Positions 7,800 through 15,927 of a stretch of 64,000 bases of DNA are shown here, one piece after another. The translations under genes were made by a program, and so were the position numbers. How positions within the stretch are numbered: position 1 is the stretch's first letter; the number at the start of each line of letters is the position of its first letter. Source of the stretch: Ruminococcus sp. (GTDB lineage Bacteria > Bacillota > Clostridia > Oscillospirales > Ruminococcaceae); NCBI GenBank assembly GCA_015066705.1, contig SVNV01000008.1:1-64000 (forward strand), written 5' to 3'. The notes under the pieces were generated by a model. The model was given only the letters and a program-made list of their open reading frames with translations, was not told the DNA's origin and ran no database searches.

Positions 7800-8864
7800 A
7801 TGAAGAAAATTTCACCAATACAGCTGATAACTCTTTTGTTTGTGACAAGAGCTTTTTTAACAACCACCTACGGCGTTTCGCAGTACAAGCTAAATGTAGT
7901 GCTTTCTCTTCTTTCGGCAATGGTGGCCATAGCCTTACAGCTTTTGCTGATAATTCCACCATTGGTTTTAACGACAAATCACCCTGACAAGGGCTTTATG
8001 CGTGTGGTTTTTGAAAGGTCAAAAACAGCAGGAACTATAGTTTCTGTAGTTTATTCTGCATTCTTTTTCTTTGAAACAGTCAGGCTTTTAGGGATTTTTT
8101 CTTACTTTCTGAAAAATCAGTTTCTTGACTATCTTCCGGCACCGGTGCTTATTATAGCTCTCAGCGGTGTGGGATTGTATGGTGTAAAATGCGGTATTCA
8201 GGGACTTGCAAGAACAGCGGGTGTGGCCGTGTTTTTATTTGTGGCAATGTTTTTTGTAATCATTTTTTCGGTTACGGGACAGATGGATATTTTCAACATT
8301 CAGATTGCGACTCCCGCTCCTCAAAATACGGCAAAAGCCTTTTTTGGTGATATTATGCTTAAAACAGCAGGTTCAGACGAGCTTGTTGCGTTGGTATTTT
8401 TTCTTCCTCATGTGAGAAAAAATAAGGCAAAAGCAACTTTTTCCTACATGGGAATCAAGCTTTTTGTCACGGAAACGATGATTCTCTATTCTGCGCTTAT
8501 TCTGGGAGACTACGCTACAGGACTTTCACAGCCCTTTTACACCCTTTCAACCTACGCAAAGACTTCGGTAATCGAGCGTTATGACTCTATTTATATGTGT
8601 ATCTGGACAATCGGAACTGTTGTAAAGGTTGCGGTTTTAATGTTTCTCTTATCAAAAACCCTTTCCTGCATAAGGGTTAAAAAGCCTGATTTGGTGGCGT
8701 GTGCTTTACCTACGCTTACGGCTATAATTCTGGCTATGCTGGGAATGTACGATTCGCCGATGTTCAGAGTACCGTCTGTTGTTTTTGCAATCGGATTAGG
8801 CGGTGCAATTCCTTTGATATTTGCTTTCCGTTCAAGAAAAAAGGAGGAGGTTTCTGTTGGGTAG
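7800..8864 (+). CDS. gerB: Spore germination permease-like protein, GerA family B subunit
   Basis: 354 residues, almost all membrane: about ten hydrophobic segments in the amino acid/polyamine/organocation-type fold of the Spore_permease family. It starts MKKISPIQLITLLFVTRAFL, and the FGDIMLKTAGSDELVALVFF region is typical of family B subunits, which bind the germinant. AAGGAGG lies 9 bases before the ATG. The last eight bases overlap the C-subunit start, indicating coupled translation. Confidence 0.92.
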   Translation: MKKISPIQLITLLFVTRAFLTTTYGVSQYKLNVVLSLLSAMVAIALQLLLIIPPLVLTTNHPDKGFMRVVFERSKTAGTIVSVVYSAFFFFETVRLLGIFSYFLKNQFLDYLPAPVLIIALSGVGLYGVKCGIQGLARTAGVAVFLFVAMFFVIIFSVTGQMDIFNIQIATPAPQNTAKAFFGDIMLKTAGSDELVALVFFLPHVRKNKAKATFSYMGIKLFVTETMILYSALILGDYATGLSQPFYTLSTYAKTSVIERYDSIYMCIWTIGTVVKVAVLMFLLSKTLSCIRVKKPDLVACALPTLTAIILAMLGMYDSPMFRVPSVVFAIGLGGAIPLIFAFRSRKKEEVSVG

Positions 8865-9978
8865 GTTTAGATTAGTTATTCTGGCGGTTTTATTTTCGCT
8901 GACCCTGAGTGGTTGCGGCTCGACAACGGAAATAGACCAGAGGGCCATTGTTCACGCAGTAGGAATTGACAAGAGTGACGAGGGTGGTTTTGAGGTTTCC
9001 TTACAGATTTTTTCGCCATCGGGAAGCGGTTCGGACACGCCGGTTGACGTCAGCAAATCAAACACAAAGGTGATTTCGGCAGTAGGAAAAACCATTTACG
9101 ACGGAATGAAAAACTGCGAAAAGCTCATTGGTGGCGAAGCCTTTATGGGACATAATAAGTTTGTTGTTTTTGGAAAATCCCTTTACGACGAGGATATGCA
9201 CAAGCTTTTAGGGTGGTTTCGGAAAGAAAACGAGAATTACCTCGGTGTAACTGTGGGATATTGCGAAGGCACCGCAAAGGAGATTCTTGATGTCAAGCTG
9301 ACCGAGGGTGTTTCGGCGGTGGAAAACATGCAGCTAATTCACGAGTATGCTGTAAAAAACGGCAGTACAGCAAACGGCGACCTGCTTATTCTCTTTAACG
9401 ATTTGGCATTGACAACAAAAAGCGGATTTTTACCTGTTTTTTCGGTAAAAGACAAAGAAAAGTCCGACGAGGGTGACAACAAGGAAAAGGAACAATATCT
9501 TGAAATCAAGCACACGGCAGTATTAAAAGACGGAAAGGTTGCCGGTTTTCTTACTGCTGACGAGGTTGCGGGAGTTTTATGGCTTTCGGGTGAAATGGAC
9601 AAAAACAACATCTCGGTAGAGCACAATGGAAAGAAAATGGACGTTGAGCTTGAAAAAAAGATGGTTATTCCGAGAGTTTTTGAGGAGAACGGAAAGCTGA
9701 TTATAAATTATTCCATAACCGCTGAGGTAAGAGCTGTAGAGGAGCTTTCCTCTGATGCAAAGCGTCATATATGCGAGCTGTCTCAGAAAAAAATCCTCAG
9801 CGACTGCGAAAAGGCAATAAAAAAGACGGTTGACTATTACGTCACCGATGTTTTAAGGATAGAACAGCTTGTGAAATTCTACAAACCGTCAATTTACAAG
9901 AAATATTCAGAGGATTTCATCAAAGTAATAAACGGAATCGAATACCGTGCCGACGTTGTCTGCAAGCTGTCAAACTGA
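8857..9978 (+). CDS. gerC: Spore germination lipoprotein, GerA family C subunit
   Basis: The TTG at 8857 is the start because a perfect AAGGAGG lies about seven bases upstream; the protein then has 373 residues and begins with a signal peptide ending in the lipobox LSGC (Cys 20). Domain blocks TEIDQRAIVHAVGIDKSD and ISAVGKTIYDGMKNCEKL...GEAFMGHNKFVVFG are typical of Spore_GerAC. The mature protein is lipid-anchored outside the spore inner membrane and is needed for receptor assembly. Diacylglyceryl transferase would be required. It ends the operon; a hairpin 30 bases later is shared with the convergent gene. Confidence 0.92.
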   Translation: MGRFRLVILAVLFSLTLSGCGSTTEIDQRAIVHAVGIDKSDEGGFEVSLQIFSPSGSGSDTPVDVSKSNTKVISAVGKTIYDGMKNCEKLIGGEAFMGHNKFVVFGKSLYDEDMHKLLGWFRKENENYLGVTVGYCEGTAKEILDVKLTEGVSAVENMQLIHEYAVKNGSTANGDLLILFNDLALTTKSGFLPVFSVKDKEKSDEGDNKEKEQYLEIKHTAVLKDGKVAGFLTADEVAGVLWLSGEMDKNNISVEHNGKKMDVELEKKMVIPRVFEENGKLIINYSITAEVRAVEELSSDAKRHICELSQKKILSDCEKAIKKTVDYYVTDVLRIEQLVKFYKPSIYKKYSEDFIKVINGIEYRADVVCKLSN

Positions 9979-10007
9979 GATGTTTTACGGAAAAACCTCA
10001 AAATAAA

Positions 10008-10032
10008 AAGCCTCCCTTTTATTGGGAGGCTT
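10008..10032. terminator. Terminator between gerC and the epimerase gene
   Basis: AAGCCTCCC / GGGAGGCTT with a seven-base loop. The U-run is better for the minus strand (TTTTTATTTT), so it mainly terminates the epimerase transcript. Confidence 0.8.
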
Positions 10033-10041
10033 GAATTTTAA

Positions 10042-10992
10042 TTACTTGGTATTCTTAAGATTCCAACGGAATGTAGCAATTCTCTGTGCCTTTGTGTTGT
10101 CGATATTCCAGTTGTTACCAATCATCGACGGGTCAAAGAAACGATAGTCCATCTTCTGTCTGTTCTTTCCGAGAGGAACAAGGTTCTTGAGTGTATCACC
10201 TGTCATATTCTTCTGGATAACAGCTCCGATTCTGTGGTGTTCTCTTTCGTGCTCAAGAATTTCTCTCGCTGTAATCATTCTTGTATCAGCAACGTTATAG
10301 ATACCTTCATATCTTCCCTGTGGAATAGCGACTATACCATTTATAAAGTCAACAAGATTAAATACACAGCAGAATGAGAAGCCGTATTCACCATCTCTGT
10401 ATACAAACGCAACGTCTTCCTTAGGGTCATAAACTTTATCTCTGAGATTCTGTGTATATTCAGAAGTGTATACCGGAGCAACTCTTGCAATTACCGGTAC
10501 GATAGCTGTCTTTCTGATGTCCTTCATCAGCATCTTTTCAGCATTAAGCTTCATATCTACATAGTTTGAAGCACCCTTGAGCTCTGCTGTTTCACGGATT
10601 GGTTCACGTCCCTTAGGTACGCCGTATACGTGTGTCGTGCTGAGAAGAATTATGTTTTTGACTCTTGCGTTGATAGCAGCTTCGTATATAAACTTGTCCG
10701 CAACTTTACTCTTTTTAACTTCTTCATCAGTTACATAAGAGTCGATGTCGTTGTCAACTGAACAAGCAAGGTGTACAAATGTCTGAATATCATTTGCGTT
10801 CTTATTAAGTAAATCAGTGATTGCATTCTTATCAGTTATATCACACTGAAGAAATACGTAATTAGGGTTCTTTCCCACAAAGTCATTAGGCTTTGAGTCA
10901 ACAGCTATGACCTTGTGCTTTTTTGCAAGCAGGCTGGACGCCAGATACATACCAAGCATACCACTGGCACCTGTAATGAAAATTCCTGCCAT
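10042..10992 (-). CDS. NAD-dependent epimerase/dehydratase (extended SDR family)
   Basis: 316 residues from the ATG at 10992, chosen because AGAGGTG lies six bases upstream; a longer frame starts at 11058 without support. The Rossmann motif GASGMLGMYL is at residues 7-16, VDSK at the end of beta-2, LSTTHVYG provides the catalytic Ser/Thr, and NYVDMK gives the YxxxK pair. FSFCCVFNLVDF and YNVADTRMIT are typical of nucleotide-sugar epimerases. It probably interconverts or oxidises a nucleotide sugar, but the substrate cannot be read from sequence. Monocistronic, convergent with gerC. Confidence 0.8.
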   Translation of the reverse strand: MAGIFITGASGMLGMYLASSLLAKKHKVIAVDSKPNDFVGKNPNYVFLQCDITDKNAITDLLNKNANDIQTFVHLACSVDNDIDSYVTDEEVKKSKVADKFIYEAAINARVKNIILLSTTHVYGVPKGREPIRETAELKGASNYVDMKLNAEKMLMKDIRKTAIVPVIARVAPVYTSEYTQNLRDKVYDPKEDVAFVYRDGEYGFSFCCVFNLVDFINGIVAIPQGRYEGIYNVADTRMITAREILEHEREHHRIGAVIQKNMTGDTLKNLVPLGKNRQKMDYRFFDPSMIGNNWNIDNTKAQRIATFRWNLKNTK

Positions 10993-11154
10993 GATGTCAC
11001 CTCTTTCTTTCTCAATAGCAAAACCGTTTATAGATAAGTGAGGACACTTTTCTACCATAACGATTTATCTTAATTTATATTATACCACAACTGAAAAAAT
11101 TTTCAATCAATTTTTCTCTTTTCGCACAAAATTCAATTAATTTCATAATTTCTC

Positions 11155-11183
11155 TTGCACTTTTTTGTGAAATGTGATAAAAT
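11155..11183 (+). promoter_or_regulatory. Promoter of the MBOAT-like operon
   Basis: TTGCAC, 17 bases, TAAAAT with an extended -10 TG (TGATAAAAT). The leader to the start codon is about 80 bases and shows nothing else notable. Confidence 0.7.
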
Positions 11184-11271
11184 ATTGTTGCTAAAAGTAA
11201 TTGAAATTTTAACAAATAATAGAAATTTTTGAATATCAGCAGAAGAAAATTATAATGTGAGGAGAATAATT

Positions 11272-12645
11272 TTGTTATATACAGACCTTTTATTTGTGTT
11301 TGTTTTTATGCCGCTTACTGTTATCGTAAGTCTTTTTGACAGAAGCGCCGAATACAAGAATCTGATTCTGGTAATTTCCTCGGTGATTTTTTTCACCTGG
11401 GGACGTCCTGCAATCATACTTCTTTTGTTTGTAACTGTCATTGCGGATTATCTGCTGGGACTTGGCGCGGATTGCAAAAAACGTCCTGTTGGCGTGATAT
11501 GTCTTATCGCAAGCATAATTATGAACGGTGGATTTTTTGTTGTTTTTGCAAGAAACTTTCTTTTTGACAAAGGCGGTTTACTGGGAAGATTTTCGCAGTT
11601 ATCCTTTGCAGAAAAGCTTATTCCTTTAGGCATTGCTTATTATACTCTCAGGGGTGTCGGATACGTTTTTGACGTATTCAGAAAGAACACTGAGGTTGAA
11701 AAAAACCCATTCTGTCTGCTTACATATATGCTTTCATATCATTTTATGTTTGTAGGACCTGTTGTGAGGTATAACGACATAAGAAAAGAGTTAAGAGAGA
11801 GAAAAGTCGGCTTTTCTGAAATAAACGACGGGCTTACAAGATTTGTCTACGGACTTGGAAAAGCAGTTGTTGTAGCACCTGTTTTCAAAAAGCTGATGGA
11901 AGCAGGTCTTGTATTTGAAAATCTCACCACAGCAGGTGCGGTTTTTGGAATGATTGGCTTTCTGGGATATTATTTCTGGAGCTTCTGGGGATACACCGAT
12001 ATGGCGTTGGGGCTGGGGCTTATGAATGGTTTCCACTATACAGAAAATATGTTGCCGTTTAATTTCACAAAGGGACTTTCTGATACGGCATACGCTTTTA
12101 ACGGCACTGTAACAAAGCGTTTCTGTGACCTTCTGGTTTACAGAGGCGAAAAGAAAATTCTTTATGTGATTACAGGAATTATTTCTGCTTTGTTTGTGGG
12201 ATTGTGGTACGGTTTTTATAAAGGTGCTGTGGCAGGAGCTTTGTTTATCGGAATTTTTGTGATTTCAGAAAAGCTGTTTTTAAAAGACCGCTTTGACAAG
12301 ATTCCAAAGGCGGTTGTGGGCTTGTATACAGCTGTTATCACCCTTGGCGGAGCTTGTATGTTTTGTTTTGACGCCTTCTGGAAGGGCAGAAAATGGCTTT
12401 TTGCTCTTATCGGAAAGGCTGATGGTATCCGCTCGGCGGCTGTTACGGAAATTATCACAAGCAACTGGCTTTTGATTGCATTCGGAATAGTTTTCGCTTT
12501 GCCGATTGTCAGAGAATTCTTCAAGAGCATAGGCGAGGAAGTTTCAAAGAAAGGCGGTTACGCCGCTATCAGAATTTTACAGACAGTATTTGTGGCTGTT
12601 GTTTTTGCAATGTACACGGTTTTAAGCTATCACGGTGTTAAATAG
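11272..12645 (+). CDS. MBOAT-family membrane protein lacking both conserved histidines
   Basis: 457 residues with about ten membrane segments. It aligns by eye with AlgI/DltB-type MBOAT O-acyltransferases: FxWGRPAIILLLFVTVIADYLLG early, PLGIAYYTLRGVGYVFDVFR, YMLSYHFMFVGPVVRYNDI, FWGYTDMALGLGLMNGFHYTEN and LFVGLWYGF. In active members the block after the TEN-like motif reads FWRRWHISLS and the later block GLWHG. Here the first is AFNGTVT (Asn 277) and the second GLWYG (Tyr 313). Acyl transfer by the usual mechanism is therefore doubtful. The TTG at 11272 follows AGGAG by seven bases. It forms an operon with the acidic protein nine bases downstream. Confidence 0.75.
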   Translation: MLYTDLLFVFVFMPLTVIVSLFDRSAEYKNLILVISSVIFFTWGRPAIILLLFVTVIADYLLGLGADCKKRPVGVICLIASIIMNGGFFVVFARNFLFDKGGLLGRFSQLSFAEKLIPLGIAYYTLRGVGYVFDVFRKNTEVEKNPFCLLTYMLSYHFMFVGPVVRYNDIRKELRERKVGFSEINDGLTRFVYGLGKAVVVAPVFKKLMEAGLVFENLTTAGAVFGMIGFLGYYFWSFWGYTDMALGLGLMNGFHYTENMLPFNFTKGLSDTAYAFNGTVTKRFCDLLVYRGEKKILYVITGIISALFVGLWYGFYKGAVAGALFIGIFVISEKLFLKDRFDKIPKAVVGLYTAVITLGGACMFCFDAFWKGRKWLFALIGKADGIRSAAVTEIITSNWLLIAFGIVFALPIVREFFKSIGEEVSKKGGYAAIRILQTVFVAVVFAMYTVLSYHGVK

Positions 12646-12653
12646 GAGTAGTT

Positions 12654-13922
12654 ATGGGCGATTTGGATATCAGGTTTTCGGGCGAAAACGATAATAAAGA
12701 TTTGAATAGTTCTCTTAACCTCAGGCTTAACAACGGTCAGTTTGAAGAGGTTTTACCTGAAGAGCCTAAGCCGTCGGTTAATGAGATTTTAAACGAGGAA
12801 TACTATGAAAATCTTCTTGATATAAAACCTGTTGAGGCTTACGAAGAAGCCGAAGAAGACTTGGAAATTTCCGGAGAAAATATTGGCGATGCCGAGGATG
12901 ATGAAATTCTTTATGAAGAGGATACCGCAGAGGGCTTTGAAGAATATTCTGAGGAAATTCCGCAGGAAGAAGATTTTTATGAATTTGAAGAGGACGACGG
13001 AGCAGACGACCTTGTAGAAGTTACCTCACAGCTCAAAGAGGAATTCTTTGAGGAAATCGAGGCGGAGAATACCGATTTTGATGAGGATATAACTGAAGAG
13101 GTCGGAGCTTCAGAAGATTTCACTGAAGAAGTGGAAGAAGTCACAGAAGGGATTTCTGAGAAATCTTCAGAGGAAGAAGAAATTCCAGAAACCGAGGAAG
13201 AGATTTCAGAAGTAACTGATGCTTCAGAGGAAACAGAAGCGGAGGTTTCTGCACAGGAGGAGCCTGTCGATTGGTACGAAAAGGCACTGGTTTCGGGAGC
13301 TAACGAGGTTGATGACAACCCTAATCCGACAGATGAAAAGCTGGGCGAGCTTTCTTTTGATACACAAAAAGGAAAATTTGATTTTGTGAATCTGTGCGTG
13401 CTTGCGCTTATGATTATTTTTGTTTCGCTGACTTTCATACTTATGAAGCAGACACTTGTCAATGACAAAAAAGCAGAGCTTTCGCTGGAAACCATCAAAA
13501 CCGGCGAATACACCAAGGAGTTTTCTGAAAATTACGAAAAAAATCTCCCGCTTCAGAAGCTAATGGCTCAGGCAGAGGTGCTTGTTAAGAAGATTTTTGG
13601 CGACAGAGATGTGAAATTTATAAAGTTCAATGACAGTGAGCCACCTGATGGTCCTGTTGACAACGACAACATCGGCGGAATGACTGTTGACGACGAGGAG
13701 GGTGTCGTGACTACTGCTTCTGGCGGTACAACTCAGGTTACAACCACGGCGAAGCTACCACAGGATTTTGAAATCACCACTTCATCGGTTAAGACAGATA
13801 AGGCGCCGGTATTTACAGGTCGTCCGATAAAGACAACCACAACAAAGGTTACCACAACCCTTGACCTGCCAAAAACCACAAAAGACACAACCACAGGTAA
13901 GGTAAATCTGATTTTTCCCTGA
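12654..13922 (+). CDS. Acidic single-pass membrane protein with Thr-rich tail; possible truncated DHHW partner
   Basis: 422 residues. Residues about 30-215 are extremely Glu/Asp-rich and disordered in appearance. One membrane segment follows at about 243-265 (NLCVLALMIIFVSLTFILM). The outside part begins LETIKTGEYTKEFSENYEKN, which resembles the stretch just after the anchor of DHHW/AlgJ-like proteins that partner MBOAT enzymes, but the rest is a short Thr/Pro-rich linker ending at NLIFP with no hydrolase domain. Being the second gene of an MBOAT operon supports this reading; it remains an inference. No repeats of fixed length were found in the acidic part. Confidence 0.65.
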   Translation: MGDLDIRFSGENDNKDLNSSLNLRLNNGQFEEVLPEEPKPSVNEILNEEYYENLLDIKPVEAYEEAEEDLEISGENIGDAEDDEILYEEDTAEGFEEYSEEIPQEEDFYEFEEDDGADDLVEVTSQLKEEFFEEIEAENTDFDEDITEEVGASEDFTEEVEEVTEGISEKSSEEEEIPETEEEISEVTDASEETEAEVSAQEEPVDWYEKALVSGANEVDDNPNPTDEKLGELSFDTQKGKFDFVNLCVLALMIIFVSLTFILMKQTLVNDKKAELSLETIKTGEYTKEFSENYEKNLPLQKLMAQAEVLVKKIFGDRDVKFIKFNDSEPPDGPVDNDNIGGMTVDDEEGVVTTASGGTTQVTTTAKLPQDFEITTSSVKTDKAPVFTGRPIKTTTTKVTTTLDLPKTTKDTTTGKVNLIFP

Positions 13923-13933
13923 TAACAAACAAA

Positions 13934-13966
13934 AAGCGTACGGAAATCCGTACGCTTAGTTTTTTG
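13934..13966. terminator. Terminator of the MBOAT-like operon
   Basis: AAGCGTACGGA and TCCGTACGCTT stem followed by AGTTTTTT, with an A-rich left side, so probably used in both directions between convergent genes. Confidence 0.85.
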
Positions 13967-13967
13967 A

Positions 13968-14417
13968 TTATTTTTTAAGTCCCTGCATAAATCCGTCGAT
14001 TTCAATACAGGAAACGTCGCCTCCTATCAGTTCACCCTCATAAATCATAAGGTTTGCAACAATGTTTTTTTCGTGGTCAGGATAGTTCTTTACCTCGTAG
14101 GTGTAGATTTCAACAGTCTTTCCTTTGAATTTTTCCAAATCAAAGCCCTGTTTTTTCTGGAGCTTGTTGTATTTTTCATATACCTTGTTGAATTTCTCCG
14201 GAATAATAACAACCTTACATTCGGTGTATTCCGGCGAAACCTCCCAGCCCATTTCCTTTAAGAAGCTCTGACGCTGTTTTTCGTTTTTGAGCTGATATGT
14301 AACCCCGTCCTGTGCACCTGCCACCACAGCCATTATAACTGCAATAATGATTATTAAAACTGCCGCAACAAGTACTGTGAATGACGATTTTTTGATTTTA
14401 ATTGCTTTGACAAACAT
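13968..14417 (-). CDS. DUF4830 domain membrane-anchored protein
   Basis: 149 residues from the ATG at 14417, preceded by a GGCGGGG site; the longer frame up to 14576 is not supported. An N-terminal anchor (VLVAAVLIIIIAVIMAVVAG, about 14-33) precedes a small outside domain with RQSFLKEMGWEVSPE, IPEKFNKVYEKYNKLQKKQG and GELIGGDVSCIEIDGFM, which matches DUF4830. Function is unknown. It is divergent from nrdR, about 160 bases apart. Confidence 0.75.
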   Translation of the reverse strand: MFVKAIKIKKSSFTVLVAAVLIIIIAVIMAVVAGAQDGVTYQLKNEKQRQSFLKEMGWEVSPEYTECKVVIIPEKFNKVYEKYNKLQKKQGFDLEKFKGKTVEIYTYEVKNYPDHEKNIVANLMIYEGELIGGDVSCIEIDGFMQGLKK

Positions 14418-14519
14418 AATTTTCCCCGCCTTTTTAGTTTTTAATAATGTATATGCGTTGGTTTTTGTGAAAATTACAACTCGTCTGAAAATATTTTTTA
14501 CTAAGTTTTGTGTTTCCTC

Positions 14520-14548
14520 TTGAAATCGGACACAAAATGTGCTATATT
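14520..14548 (+). promoter_or_regulatory. nrdR promoter
   Basis: TTGAAA, 17 bases, TATATT with extended -10 TGC. The predicted start lies about 25 bases before the nrdR ATG, giving a very short leader. Confidence 0.7.
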
Positions 14549-14580
14549 TATTGTAGTTTGATATAAAAGGAGACAAAATT

Positions 14581-15024
14581 ATGAGATGTCCTTTCTGTAA
14601 TTACGAGGATACCAAGGTTGTGGATTCACGTCCGAGCGAAGAAAAAAAGCGTCGTCGTCGTGAATGCAATATGTGTGGAAAGCGTTTTACTACATATGAA
14701 GTTGTTGAAAAGCCTCTTCTTATGGTTTACAAGCGTGACGGAAGCTTTGAGCCCTTTGATAAGGTGAAGCTTTTAAAGGGTATTCAGACAGCAATCAAGA
14801 AGCGTCCTGTAAGTGTTGAAGATGTAATGACGATGGTTGACGACATTGAAAACACCTACGCAAATGCTATGCAGACAGAAACAACCACAAGCGAAATCGG
14901 TGACAAGGTGCTTTTCGGTCTCAAGAAGCTTGACCACGTAGCCTATGTAAGATTTGCGTCGGTATACAAGGACTTTAACGACGTTGAAAGCTTTGTAAAA
15001 ATCATTTCTGAACTTAACGACTAG
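14581..15024 (+). CDS. nrdR: Transcriptional repressor NrdR
   Basis: 147 residues with the family's two parts: an N-terminal zinc ribbon (CPFCNYED at 3-6 and CNMCGKRFTTYE) and an ATP-cone domain (VYKRDGSFEPFDKVKLLKG onward). NrdR senses ATP/dATP and represses ribonucleotide reductase genes by binding NrdR boxes. AAAGGAG lies before the ATG. No ribonucleotide reductase gene is in this window. A structured repeat starts on the last base of its stop codon, followed by a terminator. Confidence 0.97.
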   Translation: MRCPFCNYEDTKVVDSRPSEEKKRRRRECNMCGKRFTTYEVVEKPLLMVYKRDGSFEPFDKVKLLKGIQTAIKKRPVSVEDVMTMVDDIENTYANAMQTETTTSEIGDKVLFGLKKLDHVAYVRFASVYKDFNDVESFVKIISELND

Positions 15025-15128
15025 CAAACGTGACGTTTGCATCTTCCTCCGCCTATTTTTTCTGTGGCGAATAAGGGAAGTTGTGCGTGACGGCGGTTGT
15101 CGTTTCGCTTAATGCTAGCCTTAAAGAG
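15024..15128. repeat. Structured intergenic element, family 1, copy D
   Basis: A perfect hairpin GCAAACG-TGA-CGTTTGC begins on the G of the nrdR TAG stop. It is followed by CTTCCTCCGCC and, at the far end, TGTCGTTTCGCTTAATGCTAGCCTTAAAGAG-like sequence, which aligns with the end of copy A. The middle is diverged. The element is in the 3' untranslated region, ahead of the terminator. Confidence 0.65.
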
Positions 15129-15139
15129 ATAAAACAAAC

Positions 15140-15175
15140 AACCCACTATCCATAAAAAGATAGTGGGTTTTATTT
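15140..15175. terminator. Terminator after nrdR
   Basis: AACCCACTATC / GATAGTGGGTT stem followed by TTATTTATATT; A-rich on the left, so likely bidirectional for nrdR and the convergent PHP gene. Confidence 0.85.
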
Positions 15176-15902
15176 ATATTTTTACTGTTATCAGTGCCTT
15201 TAAAACATCTTGCACAGATTTGGATTCTGCCTCAATGAAATTTTCCGGCTCGTTTATATATTCAAGATAGTGTGCGTCGCTGTCGTGGATTATATTGCAG
15301 TTTTTGAGATAGGGGTGTTTCTCAAGAATGTCCTCTAAAAAGCCCTTGTGTTTTATTTCCGCACAGGTAAATCTACTGTCATCAGGAATAAAACCGAGGT
15401 TTGCTATAAGACTGGTTGTACTCTTGTCAATGTGGGCAGGTATCATTATCCCGTCGAATTTCGTTACGCAATCGTAAACCTCCTCAAAGCTTATAGATGT
15501 GGCATTTATCAACAGATATGGCTCGCTTCCTATTACATTATCGTCCTCGTCAACCACAAGCTGTTTTCCAAAAACCTCCTCGTTATTTGGAAAAGGCATC
15601 AGTCTTTCGTGGACAAACTCATCAAATTCCATAGCCTTTGAAAGCTCAGGAAACAAGCACAAAACGTGAACCTCTTCCTCGGTGGTAAGCTCCATTCCGG
15701 GAATAGCCACAATCCCGTAAGCCTCTGCAAGCTTCATAACAGCAGGACAATTCTTACAGGAATTATGGTCAGTGACCGCAATAACGTCAAGTTCCTTCAG
15801 TGCCGCCATACCAACTATGTTTGAAGGAAGCATATCGTCGTCACCGCAAGGGGACAAACAGGAGTGAATATGTAAATCATAGCTCAGCTTTATGGCAGAC
15901 AC
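15174..15902 (-). CDS. PHP-domain phosphoesterase-like protein, hydrogenase-linked
   Basis: About 242 residues. Metal-binding motifs of the PHP fold are present: YDLHIHSCLSPCG near the N-terminus, VTDHNSCKN, GMELTTEEEVHVLCLF, PAHIDKS and HDSDAH near the C-terminus. PHP enzymes hydrolyse phosphoesters with a trinuclear metal centre; the substrate is unknown. It is the last gene of a minus-strand operon with two DRTGG proteins, an RsbW-like ATPase and a sensory-type [FeFe]-hydrogenase, a set usually found beside hydABC operons. The in-frame GTG at 15902 overlaps the GGGAGGT site; the codon at correct spacing, and where relatives start, is ATA at 15893. Confidence 0.85.
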   Translation of the reverse strand: MSAIKLSYDLHIHSCLSPCGDDDMLPSNIVGMAALKELDVIAVTDHNSCKNCPAVMKLAEAYGIVAIPGMELTTEEEVHVLCLFPELSKAMEFDEFVHERLMPFPNNEEVFGKQLVVDEDDNVIGSEPYLLINATSISFEEVYDCVTKFDGIMIPAHIDKSTTSLIANLGFIPDDSRFTCAEIKHKGFLEDILEKHPYLKNCNIIHDSDAHYLEYINEPENFIEAESKSVQDVLKALITVKI

Positions 15903-15927
15903 CTCCCTTAAGTTTTCCGGATTTTAA

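Noticed and set aside
12977..13516. 179-codon Ser-rich frame on the minus strand
   Set aside because: It is the antisense of the Glu-rich coding sequence; GAA/GAG codons reverse to Ser/Phe-rich frames without stops.
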